The notes beneath the pieces were generated by a model. The model did not search any database and was not told where the DNA came from. It saw only the letters and a list, made by a program, of their open reading frames with translations. DNA of 23,373 nt from JAAXXJ01 sp964412455 (lineage in GTDB: Bacteria > Nitrospirota > UBA9217), in the NCBI GenBank assembly GCA_964412455.1, contig CAYPOT010000061.1:1-23373 (forward strand), read 5' to 3'. The translations under genes were made by a program, and so were the position numbers. This document shows, piece by piece, positions 13,763-21,248 of the stretch (position 1 is the first letter of the stretch; the number at the start of each line of letters is the position of its first letter).

Positions 13763-13894
13763 GAGCCTGTCGCACAAATCGGTTTTGTGCTTCGACAGGC
13801 TCAGCACGAACGGGAAAAAGTCAATAATTTAAAGGTAAGCCCCGATCACCCTGAGCTTGTCGAAGGGTGAAAATGGGGTTTGTGCAACAGGCTC
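13763..13894. repeat. Second inverted-repeat element with nested hairpins, 132 bp
   Basis: The left end GAGCCTGTCGCACAAA (13763 onward) is matched by TTTGTGCAACAGGCTC (13879-13894), one mismatch in 16. Inside, GAGCCTGTCG also pairs with CGACAGGCTC (13793-13802). TTCGACAGGCTCAG is near-complementary to CTGAGCTTGTCGAA, and CACCCT/AGGGTG forms a hairpin at 13847-13869. The core resembles the common 'TTCGACAGGCTCAGCACGAACGG' intergenic repeats. No coding frame is present, so it is a MITE- or REP-type element. Confidence 0.7.
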
Positions 13895-13969
13895 GGAAGA
13901 TGGGATAAAGTACGTGCCGGCGGCGCTCTTTCGGCGACCTGATTTTTCCTCCTGCCAGATTTTTCCCGC

Positions 13970-13998
13970 TTGACTTATGCTGACGGTACAGGTTATAT
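13970..13998 (+). promoter_or_regulatory. Strong sigma-70-type promoter for the 14008 gene
   Basis: TTGACT (13970-13975), 17-nt spacer, TTATAT (13993-13998). Transcription should begin near 14005, only about 3 nt before the ATG at 14008, with no ribosome-binding site between. This predicts a leaderless or nearly leaderless transcript. Confidence 0.7.
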
Positions 13999-14007
13999 TT
14001 TCGGACC

Positions 14008-14430
14008 ATGAAATTGCTGCGTAGATTGGGAAATATCATTTTGGTGCTGTCCATTGCATGCGCAGCGCTCCTCCCCTATAGCCATTGTTCAGCAGATGAA
14101 ATCGCGTTACACTACAGCGAGTCCTGCGGCTCCGGCTGCACGGCAAAACATGGTTTTCCCGCACGACATGAGCCCAGTACCGACCTTCATGAGCACGCTC
14201 CCGACAGCGCCGATTCTCAGCATTTTCATTTTATCCTGGAAGGTGTAAACTCCGCGTCTCGTTCCCGATTCGCTCCGGATGAGGTGAAAACGGCGGATAA
14301 TTCCGCCACTGTCGAAGCCTTCTCTTCACCGGATGCCTGTTTTGTCGTAAGCCGAACTATTGATTCACCCGTTTTTGCCTTTCATCCCCAGATGCGAACC
14401 ATTCCCACGGGTCTCTCTCCGCCTTGTTAA
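14008..14430 (+). CDS. Small exported His/Cys-rich protein before czc module 2 (CzcI-like)
   Basis: This is a 140-residue protein. The signal peptide covers about residues 8-28 (NIILVLSIACAALLPYSHCSA). The mature part carries many potential metal ligands: HYSESCGSGCTAKHGFPARHE, then DLHEHAPDSADSQHFHFI. The C-terminus (FHPQMRTIPTGLSPPC) is Pro-rich with a final Cys. Size, ligands and position ahead of an RND operon fit the CzcI-type periplasmic proteins, though clear homology to the protein at 7475-7867 is not visible. A near-consensus promoter ends 9 nt before the start codon, and no ribosome-binding site is present. The 164-nt gap to czcC is noncoding and holds only short repeats such as ATGCT-ATTC-AGCAT. 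Confidence 0.65.
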   Translation: MKLLRRLGNIILVLSIACAALLPYSHCSADEIALHYSESCGSGCTAKHGFPARHEPSTDLHEHAPDSADSQHFHFILEGVNSASRSRFAPDEVKTADNSATVEAFSSPDACFVVSRTIDSPVFAFHPQMRTIPTGLSPPC

Positions 14431-14594
14431 GCAGCCGTTGCTCCCTGTATTTTCCCGAACGATAATTGATTGAACACCGAGTCATGAATGCTATTCAGCA
14501 TGAAGCATGACCGTAGCGTGGCAGTGCCGTCCATCGCGTAATCGATGAGGCTTGTCTTGCACGGGGTTGCTTGCTTTATTTAGGAGGATTTTTA

Positions 14595-15875
14595 ATGATT
14601 TCAGCGAAAATGTTATTTAAAGCTTTCGCGGCAATCGTCGTCACCTTTCAGGTGGTGACGGCAGCGGACGCCGAGACAAGTCAGTGGACGCTCGAGTCTG
14701 CGACGCGCCGTGTATTGGAGGCGGCGCCCGAGCATCGGGCGGCCGAGGCCGAAATCGCCGTGCGCAAGGGTGAGTTGACCCAGGCGGATGCCTGGCCCAA
14801 CCCCACAGCAGAACTGCGCGCCGACAACAAGCTCGGTCAGGAGACCGGCAGGGGTGGCAGCAACCTTTCACAGATCGCGATCAGCCAACCGCTGCCGTTT
14901 CGCAGGCTCGATCGTCAGCTTGCAGTGGCCGAGGCGAATTTGAGGGGCGCACAGGAGGTCCGTCGCTATCAGCGTCTTATGCTCGAACGCGAAGCGGCGC
15001 GCGTGTTTCACGCGCTGCAATTTGCCGAGGCCAGGGTCGGGATGGCGCGCAGCCGTCTTGAGCTGACCGAGGATTACGGCCGTTCCGGGCCGGACGGCAG
15101 GACGCGCGATCCGCTGGTGCGTTATCTCACGCCGCTCGATCGTATGCGGCTCGCCGTGATGCGCGAGGAGGCGGGACAAACCGTGCTGGCGGCTGAGCAA
15201 GCTTACCAGAAAGCGCTTATTGAGTTTCGTTCATTGCTGGCGCTGTCCGCGGACGCTGCGGTTCAGGTGGCGCAGCTTGATCTTGCTGCATCACCGCCCG
15301 CGATTGTCGGGCTCGAACAAAACCTCTTGGCGCACCCGTTGCTCGCCGCTATCCGCGAGGAAGTCGAAGCGGCACGCGGCGGTGTTGCTTTGGCCGAGTC
15401 GCTCCGCTTCGCTGATCCCACGCTCAATCTATTTTACGAGCGCGATTATATCAATAACGAGCGGAGCGACGTCATCGGCGTCGGCGTCAGCATCCAGCTC
15501 CCGTTCTGGAACCAGAACCGGGGAGCCGTGGCTAAGGCCAGGGCCGAGACGCTGAAGGCACAGGCGCAGTTCGAGATGCGGCGGCGTGATACGCTCACAC
15601 GCCTGCGCCAGGGCTATACTGATCTGGCGCGCCTTATCGAACAGGCGCAGCGCACGTATGCCAATTTGCTCGAGCCGGCGCGGCAGGTGTTCGATCTCAC
15701 CGGTCGCGGCTTTGCCACGGGTGAATCGAACATTCTCGCACTGGTGGATGCCAACAATACCTACTATGACGCCCGGTCGCGCCATATTGAGCTTCTCAGG
15801 GAGACGCAAGATGCCGCCGCTGAGCTGCGCTTTGCGGCCGGCATCCCGTTCGCCGGACAGGAGGCCAAACCATGA
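14595..15875 (+). CDS. czcC: CzcC-family outer-membrane factor, module 2
   Basis: This is an outer-membrane channel of the second RND system, 426 residues. The signal peptide covers about residues 1-26 (VVTAADA-like cleavage). OEP signatures match the module 1 copy almost segment by segment: APEHRAAEAEIAVRKGELTQ, AWPNPTAELRADNKLGQE, ISQPLPFRRLDRQLAVAEA, DPLVRYLTPLDRMRLAVMRE, VSIQLPFWNQNRGAVAKA and VFDLTGRGFATGESNILALVDA. AGGAGG at 14582-14587, 7 nt before ATG 14595, fixes the start; the frame is open back to a TTG at 14571, but that codon precedes this site. The stop overlaps the czcA start (ATGA, 15872-15875). Divergence from copy 1 is spread evenly, so this is an old duplication or a separate acquisition. 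Confidence 0.93.
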   Translation: MISAKMLFKAFAAIVVTFQVVTAADAETSQWTLESATRRVLEAAPEHRAAEAEIAVRKGELTQADAWPNPTAELRADNKLGQETGRGGSNLSQIAISQPLPFRRLDRQLAVAEANLRGAQEVRRYQRLMLEREAARVFHALQFAEARVGMARSRLELTEDYGRSGPDGRTRDPLVRYLTPLDRMRLAVMREEAGQTVLAAEQAYQKALIEFRSLLALSADAAVQVAQLDLAASPPAIVGLEQNLLAHPLLAAIREEVEAARGGVALAESLRFADPTLNLFYERDYINNERSDVIGVGVSIQLPFWNQNRGAVAKARAETLKAQAQFEMRRRDTLTRLRQGYTDLARLIEQAQRTYANLLEPARQVFDLTGRGFATGESNILALVDANNTYYDARSRHIELLRETQDAAAELRFAAGIPFAGQEAKP

Positions 15876-18800
15876 TCGCGTCACTCATCCGTTTTTCGCT
15901 GACCCAGCGGCTCATGCTCCTGCTCGTTGCCGCTTCGCTCGTGGTCGCAGGCCTGTGGGCGTACCGCACACTCCCCATTGACGCTTTCCCCGATATCACC
16001 ACGCCCCAGGTGCAGGTAATCGTCAAGGCCCCGGGGATGGCCCCGACCGAGGTCGAAACGCGCATCACGTTTCCGATCGAAACGGAAATGCAGGGCTTGC
16101 CGCGCCAGACGGTGCTGCGCTCTATGACAAAGTACGCCCTCGCCGTGATTTATATCGACTTCGAGGACGGCACCGACATCTACTGGGCGAGGAATCAGGT
16201 AGTCGAACGCCTCAACCAGGTGCGTGCGAGCCTGCCTGCGAATGCCGAGGCGGGGCTCGCGCCGATTACTACGCCCTTGAGCGAACTCTACATGTACCGG
16301 ATCGAGGGAGGCGGGCTCACGAACGCCGAACTGCGCTCGCTCCAGGACTGGGTGATCCGACCGCGCCTGCGCACGGTGCCGGGTGTGGCCGATGTTAATT
16401 CGCTCGGCGGAGAAGTGCGCGCCTTCGAGGTCGCGCCTGATACTGCAAAACTCGCCGCTCACGGAATCACGGTGGACGAACTCGCGAAGGCGCTGGCCGA
16501 AAGCAACCGCAACGCGGGAGGCGACCGCATCAACCGGGGTAATGAGCTCCTGCTCGTGCGCACCCTCGGCGCGCTGCAAAGCATGGACGATGTCCGCAAT
16601 ATCGCTGTGGCCATACGCAACGGCGTGCCGGTGCATGTCGACGATGTCGCCGCGGTGCGGCTCGGATCGCTGACGCGCTACGGCGGAGTGACGGACAGTG
16701 CGAAAGGCGAGGCGGTAACGGGGCTGGTGCTGCTGCGCCAAGGAGAGAACGGACGCTCCACCGTCGTGGGTGTGAAACACGAGATGGAAGCGATCAAGGC
16801 CGCGATGCCGAAGGGTGTGACGATCACGCCGTTCTACGATCGCACCGAGCTTATCGAAGCCGCGGTCGGCACCGTTGAGATCGCGCTTGCCGAGGCTGTT
16901 GTTCTGGTGCTGATCGTGCTGATCGTGCTGCTCGGCAACCTGCGCGCGGCGCTCACCGTGGCGCTGATCCTGCCGCTCTCGGTGCTCGCTACCTTCCTGC
17001 TCATGCGCATTTTCGGCGTTACCGCCAACCTGATGTCGCTCGGCGGGCTGGCCATCGCCATCGGCATTCTGGTGGACGCGGCTGTGGTGGTCGTCGAGAA
17101 CGTGCACGCGCAGCTGGCGCGCGCTCCCAAGGGAGTGGACCGCCTGCATCTTGTCTACCGCGCGAGCCTCGAGGTCGCGGCGCCGGTGATCGCCGGCGTC
17201 CTGATCATCGTGATCGTGCTGCTGCCGCTGTTCTCGCTTACCGGGCTCGAAGGCAAGCTGTTCACGCCGCTCGCGGTCACCATCGCGTTCGCGCTCATTG
17301 CATCGCTGGCGCTCTCGCTCACCGTCATCCCGGTGCTTGCAAGCTTCTTGATGCGCACCTCCGCGGGAAAGGGGACATCCGAAGGTCGGGTGGCGGATTG
17401 GCTGCATCGCGTCTACCGGCCGGTGGTCACCTGGGCGCTCGCGCACCGCGCGATCGCGGTCACGGCCGCGCTTATCTTGCTCGGCCTGGCGATGGCGCTG
17501 TTCCCGTTCCTCGGCAAGGAGTTCATGCCGGTGATGGACGAAGGCACCACGGTGGTGATCATCGAGAAGGACCCGAACATCTCGCTCGAGGCCTCTCTCG
17601 CCGTGGACGTTGTCTACCAGCGCGCGATGATGGAGCTGCCGGAGGTCACGGGCGTCATGTCGCGTACCGGGGCGGACGAACTGCGGCTCGATCCCATGGG
17701 CCTCTACCAGACAGACAATTTTCTGCTCACCAAACCGCGCTCGGAGTGGACCCGCAGCGTCAGCGCGTATCAGGAGGCACTGCGCAAGAAGCTCGAAGCT
17801 TTCGAGGGGATCGAGCTCGCCTTCACCCAGCCGATCGACATGCGCGTCTCCGAGATGCTGACCGGCGTGCGCGCGACGCTCGCGGTCAAGCTGTTTGGCG
17901 ATGACCTGGTAGTATTGGACGAGAAGGCGCGGCAGATCGAGAAGCTGCTTGGCGGTGTTCGCGGAGCGATCGATATCGTGCGCCCGCCGGTGCTCGGGCA
18001 GAACTACCTGGAAATACGCCTGCGCCCGGCGGCGCTCGGCCGCTACGGTATTCGCGTCGAGGACGTGAACCGGCTCATCGAGACCGCGGTCGGCGGGGAG
18101 GTGGTGAGCGAGATCGTAGAGGGCAACCGGCGCACGCCGGTGTTGCTGCGCCTGCCCGAACGCGTGCGCGCCTCGCCGGCGGCGCTGGCCGACTTAGTGG
18201 TCGAGACGCCGGGCAAGGCGCTGGTGCCGCTCTCACTGCTGGCCGATATCCGCGAGACCGAGGGCCCGGTGCAGGTTGTGCGCGAGCACGCCAAACGCGT
18301 GGTCGCCGTGCAGGTCAATGTTGAGGGGCGCGACGTCGTCGGGTTTGTGGATGAAGTGCGCGCGGTGATCGAACGCGAAGTGAAGCTGCCGACGGGTTAC
18401 GTCATCACCTACGGCGGGCAGTTCGAGAACCAGCAACGCGCCGCCGAACGTCTATCACTGGTTGTGCCGGTGTCGGTGGCGCTCATCTTTTTCATGCTGT
18501 TCACGACCTTCCGCTCGCTGCGCCAGGCAGGGCTCATTATTCTTAATATCCCTTTCGCTCTGATCGGCGGTGTGGTGAGCCTGTACGCCTCGGGATTGTA
18601 TCTCTCCGTGCCGGCCTCGGTCGGCTTCATTACGTTGTTCGGCGTCGCGGTGCTGAACGGCATTGTGATGGTGAGCTACATCAACCAGTTGCGCGCCGCC
18701 GGGCGCACAGTGCTTGAGGCCGTGCAGGAAGGCGCCGAGCGGCGGTTACGGCCGGTGCTCATGACGGCCATGATCGCAAGTTTGGGTCTTGTGCCAATGC

Positions 18801-18970
18801 TCGCCGCGAGCGGTCCAGGGGCGGAGGTGCAGCGTCCCCTTGCTGTGGTTGTGATCGGCGGGCTGTTCACTTCGACGCTGCTCACGCTCGTCTTGCTGCC
18901 CACGCTCTACGCCTGGATTGAGACGCGCGCGGAAAATCGCATCGCCCATAACAAAGGAGACAAACCATGA
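15872..18970 (+). CDS. czcA: CzcA/CusA-family RND heavy-metal efflux pump, module 2
   Basis: This is a proton-driven inner-membrane metal pump of 1032 residues. It shares all main features of copy 1: LPIDAFPDITTPQVQV, FEDGTDIYWAR, helix 4 LAIAIGILVDAAVVVVEN (D402, E409, A396), QPIDMRVSEMLTGVRATLAVKLFGDD, GGQFENQQRAAERL and LFGVAVLNGIVMVSYINQLR. Differences are scattered; for example G26-G28 of copy 1 is replaced by AGLW, and FGVTANLM is kept. By eye the copies look roughly two-thirds identical. It overlaps czcC upstream and DUF3240 downstream by ATGA. The presence of two diverged pumps suggests two substrates or two affinity ranges rather than simple dosage; that is inference. Confidence 0.94.
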   Translation: MIASLIRFSLTQRLMLLLVAASLVVAGLWAYRTLPIDAFPDITTPQVQVIVKAPGMAPTEVETRITFPIETEMQGLPRQTVLRSMTKYALAVIYIDFEDGTDIYWARNQVVERLNQVRASLPANAEAGLAPITTPLSELYMYRIEGGGLTNAELRSLQDWVIRPRLRTVPGVADVNSLGGEVRAFEVAPDTAKLAAHGITVDELAKALAESNRNAGGDRINRGNELLLVRTLGALQSMDDVRNIAVAIRNGVPVHVDDVAAVRLGSLTRYGGVTDSAKGEAVTGLVLLRQGENGRSTVVGVKHEMEAIKAAMPKGVTITPFYDRTELIEAAVGTVEIALAEAVVLVLIVLIVLLGNLRAALTVALILPLSVLATFLLMRIFGVTANLMSLGGLAIAIGILVDAAVVVVENVHAQLARAPKGVDRLHLVYRASLEVAAPVIAGVLIIVIVLLPLFSLTGLEGKLFTPLAVTIAFALIASLALSLTVIPVLASFLMRTSAGKGTSEGRVADWLHRVYRPVVTWALAHRAIAVTAALILLGLAMALFPFLGKEFMPVMDEGTTVVIIEKDPNISLEASLAVDVVYQRAMMELPEVTGVMSRTGADELRLDPMGLYQTDNFLLTKPRSEWTRSVSAYQEALRKKLEAFEGIELAFTQPIDMRVSEMLTGVRATLAVKLFGDDLVVLDEKARQIEKLLGGVRGAIDIVRPPVLGQNYLEIRLRPAALGRYGIRVEDVNRLIETAVGGEVVSEIVEGNRRTPVLLRLPERVRASPAALADLVVETPGKALVPLSLLADIRETEGPVQVVREHAKRVVAVQVNVEGRDVVGFVDEVRAVIEREVKLPTGYVITYGGQFENQQRAAERLSLVVPVSVALIFFMLFTTFRSLRQAGLIILNIPFALIGGVVSLYASGLYLSVPASVGFITLFGVAVLNGIVMVSYINQLRAAGRTVLEAVQEGAERRLRPVLMTAMIASLGLVPMLAASGPGAEVQRPLAVVVIGGLFTSTLLTLVLLPTLYAWIETRAENRIAHNKGDKP

Positions 18971-19275
18971 AGAACCTCACTATCTTGGCGCATGCCGACA
19001 TTAAACAATCGATAGCCGACGTGCTGCGCGCCATGCCCGAAGTCACCGGCTTCACATTCACCTCGGTCGAAGGTCATTTTCCGCAGGACGAGCACGATGC
19101 CATGCTCTCGGCGTTCGACCGCGTCGTCGGCTACACACCGCACGTGCGCGTGGACCTGGTCCTGAATGACGCAGACATTGACAAAGTGCTTGAGGCGGTG
19201 CGTGGGAACAACTGCGGTGTAACAGGGCGATGCATCTACTGGTCCACGCCTGTTGACATGCTTGAAAAGCTGTAA
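18967..19275 (+). CDS. DUF3240-family small protein, module 2
   Basis: This is a 102-residue cytoplasmic protein starting within the czcA stop (ATGA, 18967-18970). It keeps the family pattern of the module 1 copy: KNLTILAHADIKQSIADVL, VTGFTFTSVEGH, FDRVVGYTPHVRVDLVL, VLEAVRGNNCG and GRCIYWST. Both copies share a Cys in the NCG/GCG turn; this one has an additional Cys in GRCIYW that could matter for metal binding. The retained order pump-DUF3240 in two diverged modules implies a lasting functional link to the pump, for instance as a sensor or assembly factor; no role is proven. Confidence 0.85.
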   Translation: MKNLTILAHADIKQSIADVLRAMPEVTGFTFTSVEGHFPQDEHDAMLSAFDRVVGYTPHVRVDLVLNDADIDKVLEAVRGNNCGVTGRCIYWSTPVDMLEKL

Positions 19276-19569
19276 CAACGTTCGAGGATGCCCTCCGTAG
19301 CGGATCAGTGACATTTTCTCCCGGGAGAGGCAATGGTTGGCAAATATGTAATAAATGACGATTATAGTAACAACATTATTAAAGTTTATCAGGACTTTCT
19401 CCACCCATTTGTTCTGCGTAAGAAAAAAAATGGCTGCTTATTCCTGATATTGGCATAAGCTAACACGGGAACATTGCACGGCACTGAAACATGCAATCAA
19501 AAAACGATATGTTCATCAGGGCCCTGAGCCAGGAAGTAAAAAATAAATAATAATACAGGAGTCAATTAC
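19276..19569. other. AT-rich noncoding gap between module 2 and the HupE-like gene
   Basis: I see no coding frame and no convincing terminator or promoter in these 294 bases. Small palindromes (CTCCCGGGAG near 19319, CAGGGCCCTG near 19518) and A-runs are present. Composition drops sharply in GC relative to module 2, marking a junction of DNA of different origin. Confidence 0.5.
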
Positions 19570-20748
19570 ATGATTTTATCTAAATCAAAGTGTATGTCCC
19601 TGATGGCGGGTATATTCGTATTTGCGCTGCTATCGCAATTGGCATATGGGCATGGGATGTCGGAAGCGGAAAGACAGGCGATTATCGAGGGCGGCAATCT
19701 GCGGTATCTGTGGATTGGAGCGACCCACATGTTGACCGGCTATGATCACCTGATGTTTGTTTTCGGGATAATTTTTTTCCTGACAAACTTCCGCGATATT
19801 GTGAAATATGTGACCGCTTTCACCCTCGGCCATAGTGTCACGCTGATTTATGCAACCTATAACGGCATACAGCTGAACTACTTTTTGATTGATGCAGTAG
19901 TCGCTCTGAGTGTGTGCTATATTGCCTTTGCAAATCTTGACGGTTTCCGCAAACACCTTGCAGTCAATCCACCGAACATGATGCTGATGATCGTTGGTCT
20001 CGGCCTGATTCACGGTTTTGGATTGTCCACCCGGCTGCAGGAATTGCCGTTAAGTGCAGATAGTCTGTTGCTGAATATTATTTCATTTAATGCCGGCATT
20101 GAACTGGGGCAGATTACCGCGCTTGCAGCTATGCTGTCACTTGTTGCGCTGTGGCGAAGATCTCAGTTGTTCGGCGCTCACAGCAGGGTTGCGAATTATT
20201 CTTTGATCATGGCTGGCCTCCTGCTGTTCCTGGTGCAGATTCACGGCTATTCACACAGCAGCAGCGCTGAAGAAGGCATGGCCGGCGCAGGGTCGTCTCC
20301 AGGAATCGTGGCTGCTGAAGCGGTTGCTGCTACGGGAAGTCCTGATAAAGCTCAGCCATCTCTGTGGAAAGATTCAATTACCATAACGATCCCTGCCAAT
20401 AGCGGCAAGGAATATAAACTCTATCTTGAGAAGGATGCAGTGCTCGAGTACACATGGAAGACCGGCAGTAAAATGCTCTTTTTTGATTTCCACGGTGAAC
20501 CAAAAGGCGATACAACGGGCTATTTCAAGAGCTTTAAGCAAAGCACTGACAGCCGGTCAAGCGGTTCGCTAACCGCCCCTTTCGAAGGGACTATTGGCTG
20601 GTACTGGAAAAATACAAGCCAGATGCCCGTTAATATCGTATTGCAAACCAGAGGCTCTTATCAACTTATAGCGGAGAAGAATAAGTTGCAAAATGACACA
20701 GCAGTTCAAATCCCGAATGCTCCGATAACTCGCAAGAGCATTTTCTAA
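19570..20748 (+). CDS. HupE/UreJ-family membrane protein with extra C-terminal beta domain
   Basis: This 392-residue protein has two parts. Residues 1-225 form a HupE/UreJ-type membrane domain: signal or first helix with GHGM, then GYDHLMFVFG (57-66), FTLGHSVTL (84-92), GLIHGFG (145-151), FNAGIELGQ and a last helix to about 225. These His-bearing helices are typical of putative Ni/Co or other metal permeases. After a linker of about 35 residues rich in Ala/Ser/Gly, residues about 265-370 form a beta domain with ITIPANSGKEYKLYL, FFDFHGEP (304-311) and GTIGWYWKN. That domain resembles the small 'transmembrane anchor' proteins found beside Czc efflux operons, normally encoded separately. The DUF6488 gene begins 17 nt after its stop. 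The start at 19570 follows AGGAG in ACAGGAGTC. Confidence 0.82.
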   Translation: MILSKSKCMSLMAGIFVFALLSQLAYGHGMSEAERQAIIEGGNLRYLWIGATHMLTGYDHLMFVFGIIFFLTNFRDIVKYVTAFTLGHSVTLIYATYNGIQLNYFLIDAVVALSVCYIAFANLDGFRKHLAVNPPNMMLMIVGLGLIHGFGLSTRLQELPLSADSLLLNIISFNAGIELGQITALAAMLSLVALWRRSQLFGAHSRVANYSLIMAGLLLFLVQIHGYSHSSSAEEGMAGAGSSPGIVAAEAVAATGSPDKAQPSLWKDSITITIPANSGKEYKLYLEKDAVLEYTWKTGSKMLFFDFHGEPKGDTTGYFKSFKQSTDSRSSGSLTAPFEGTIGWYWKNTSQMPVNIVLQTRGSYQLIAEKNKLQNDTAVQIPNAPITRKSIF

Positions 20749-20765
20749 TCTATCAGGAGGAATCT

Positions 20766-21113
20766 ATGCAGAGACTTATTATTAGTTTAGTGGTTTTGTT
20801 CGCCTTTTCAGCAACCGGATTGTACGCTCACGGCCCCGATGGCGGCGGTCATGGTTCAACAACCAAGATTACAGAAAGCGAGGCTAGTGCCAAGGCAACG
20901 CAATTAGTTGCTACTATTGTTAAGAAGGGCCAGCTTGATGCCTCCTGGTCCCAGGTACAACCTGCGGAAGTCAAAAAGCAAACCCTTGAAGGCAGGCTTG
21001 AGTGGGTCGTTACTTTTTACAATCCTGCGGAAAAGGATACGGCAAAACAAAAACTGTATGTATTTCTCAGCCTGTACGGAGATTATACCGGGGCAAATTT
21101 CGAAGGAAAATAG
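20766..21113 (+). CDS. DUF6488-family exported protein
   Basis: This is a 115-residue periplasmic protein. The signal peptide covers about residues 1-20 (LIISLVVLFAFSATGLYA), and the mature start HGPDGGGHG could bind metal. The core fits DUF6488: ASAKATQLVATIVKKGQLDASWSQ, LEWVVTFYNPAEKDTAKQKLYVFLS and a closing GDYTGANFEGK. The fold is probably PepSY-like alpha/beta. The family commonly neighbours HupE-type and Czc genes; its role is unknown. The ribosome-binding site AGGAGG is 6-7 nt before the ATG. It is co-transcribed with the HupE-like gene. Confidence 0.8.
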   Translation: MQRLIISLVVLFAFSATGLYAHGPDGGGHGSTTKITESEASAKATQLVATIVKKGQLDASWSQVQPAEVKKQTLEGRLEWVVTFYNPAEKDTAKQKLYVFLSLYGDYTGANFEGK

Positions 21114-21193
21114 CCGGCAGAGGTTTGAAGGGATGTTTCAATAAGCTATTGTTTTAAGTTCAGCGGAATTGGAATAACCATGTCGTTTTTATT

Positions 21194-21222
21194 GGGGGAG
21201 GAGGGGAGCTTCCTCCTCCCCC
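21194..21222 (+). other. Strong 11-bp hairpin between the DUF6488 and FmdE-like genes
   Basis: GGGGGAGGAGG (21194-21204), loop GGAGCTT, CCTCCTCCCCC (21212-21222). The stem is perfect but no T-run follows on either strand, so it is not a standard terminator. It may block or pause polymerase, stabilise the upstream mRNA, or shield ribosome-binding-like GGAGG sequences. Confidence 0.55.
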
Positions 21223-21248
21223 TTGCATTAGAATCAATGGAGGTAAAA

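Noticed and set aside
13512..13894. CRISPR array or tRNA gene in the 490-nt gap
   Set aside because: Repeats are inverted rather than regularly spaced direct copies, and no cloverleaf or tRNA consensus can be formed.
14571..14594. Upstream TTG start for czcC copy 2
   Set aside because: The AGGAGG site lies inside this stretch and is correctly placed for ATG 14595; the longer form would add residues before the signal peptide.
15881..17446. Long minus-strand open frame of 521 codons rich in His/Gln/Arg/Asp
   Set aside because: It is antisense to the well-conserved czcA copy 2. High GC makes long antisense frames common, and its composition is typical of such shadows.
8075..19275. Recent tandem duplication of the efflux module
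   Set aside because: The copies differ throughout at protein and DNA level and are flanked by unrelated small genes, so they are old paralogues or separate acquisitions.
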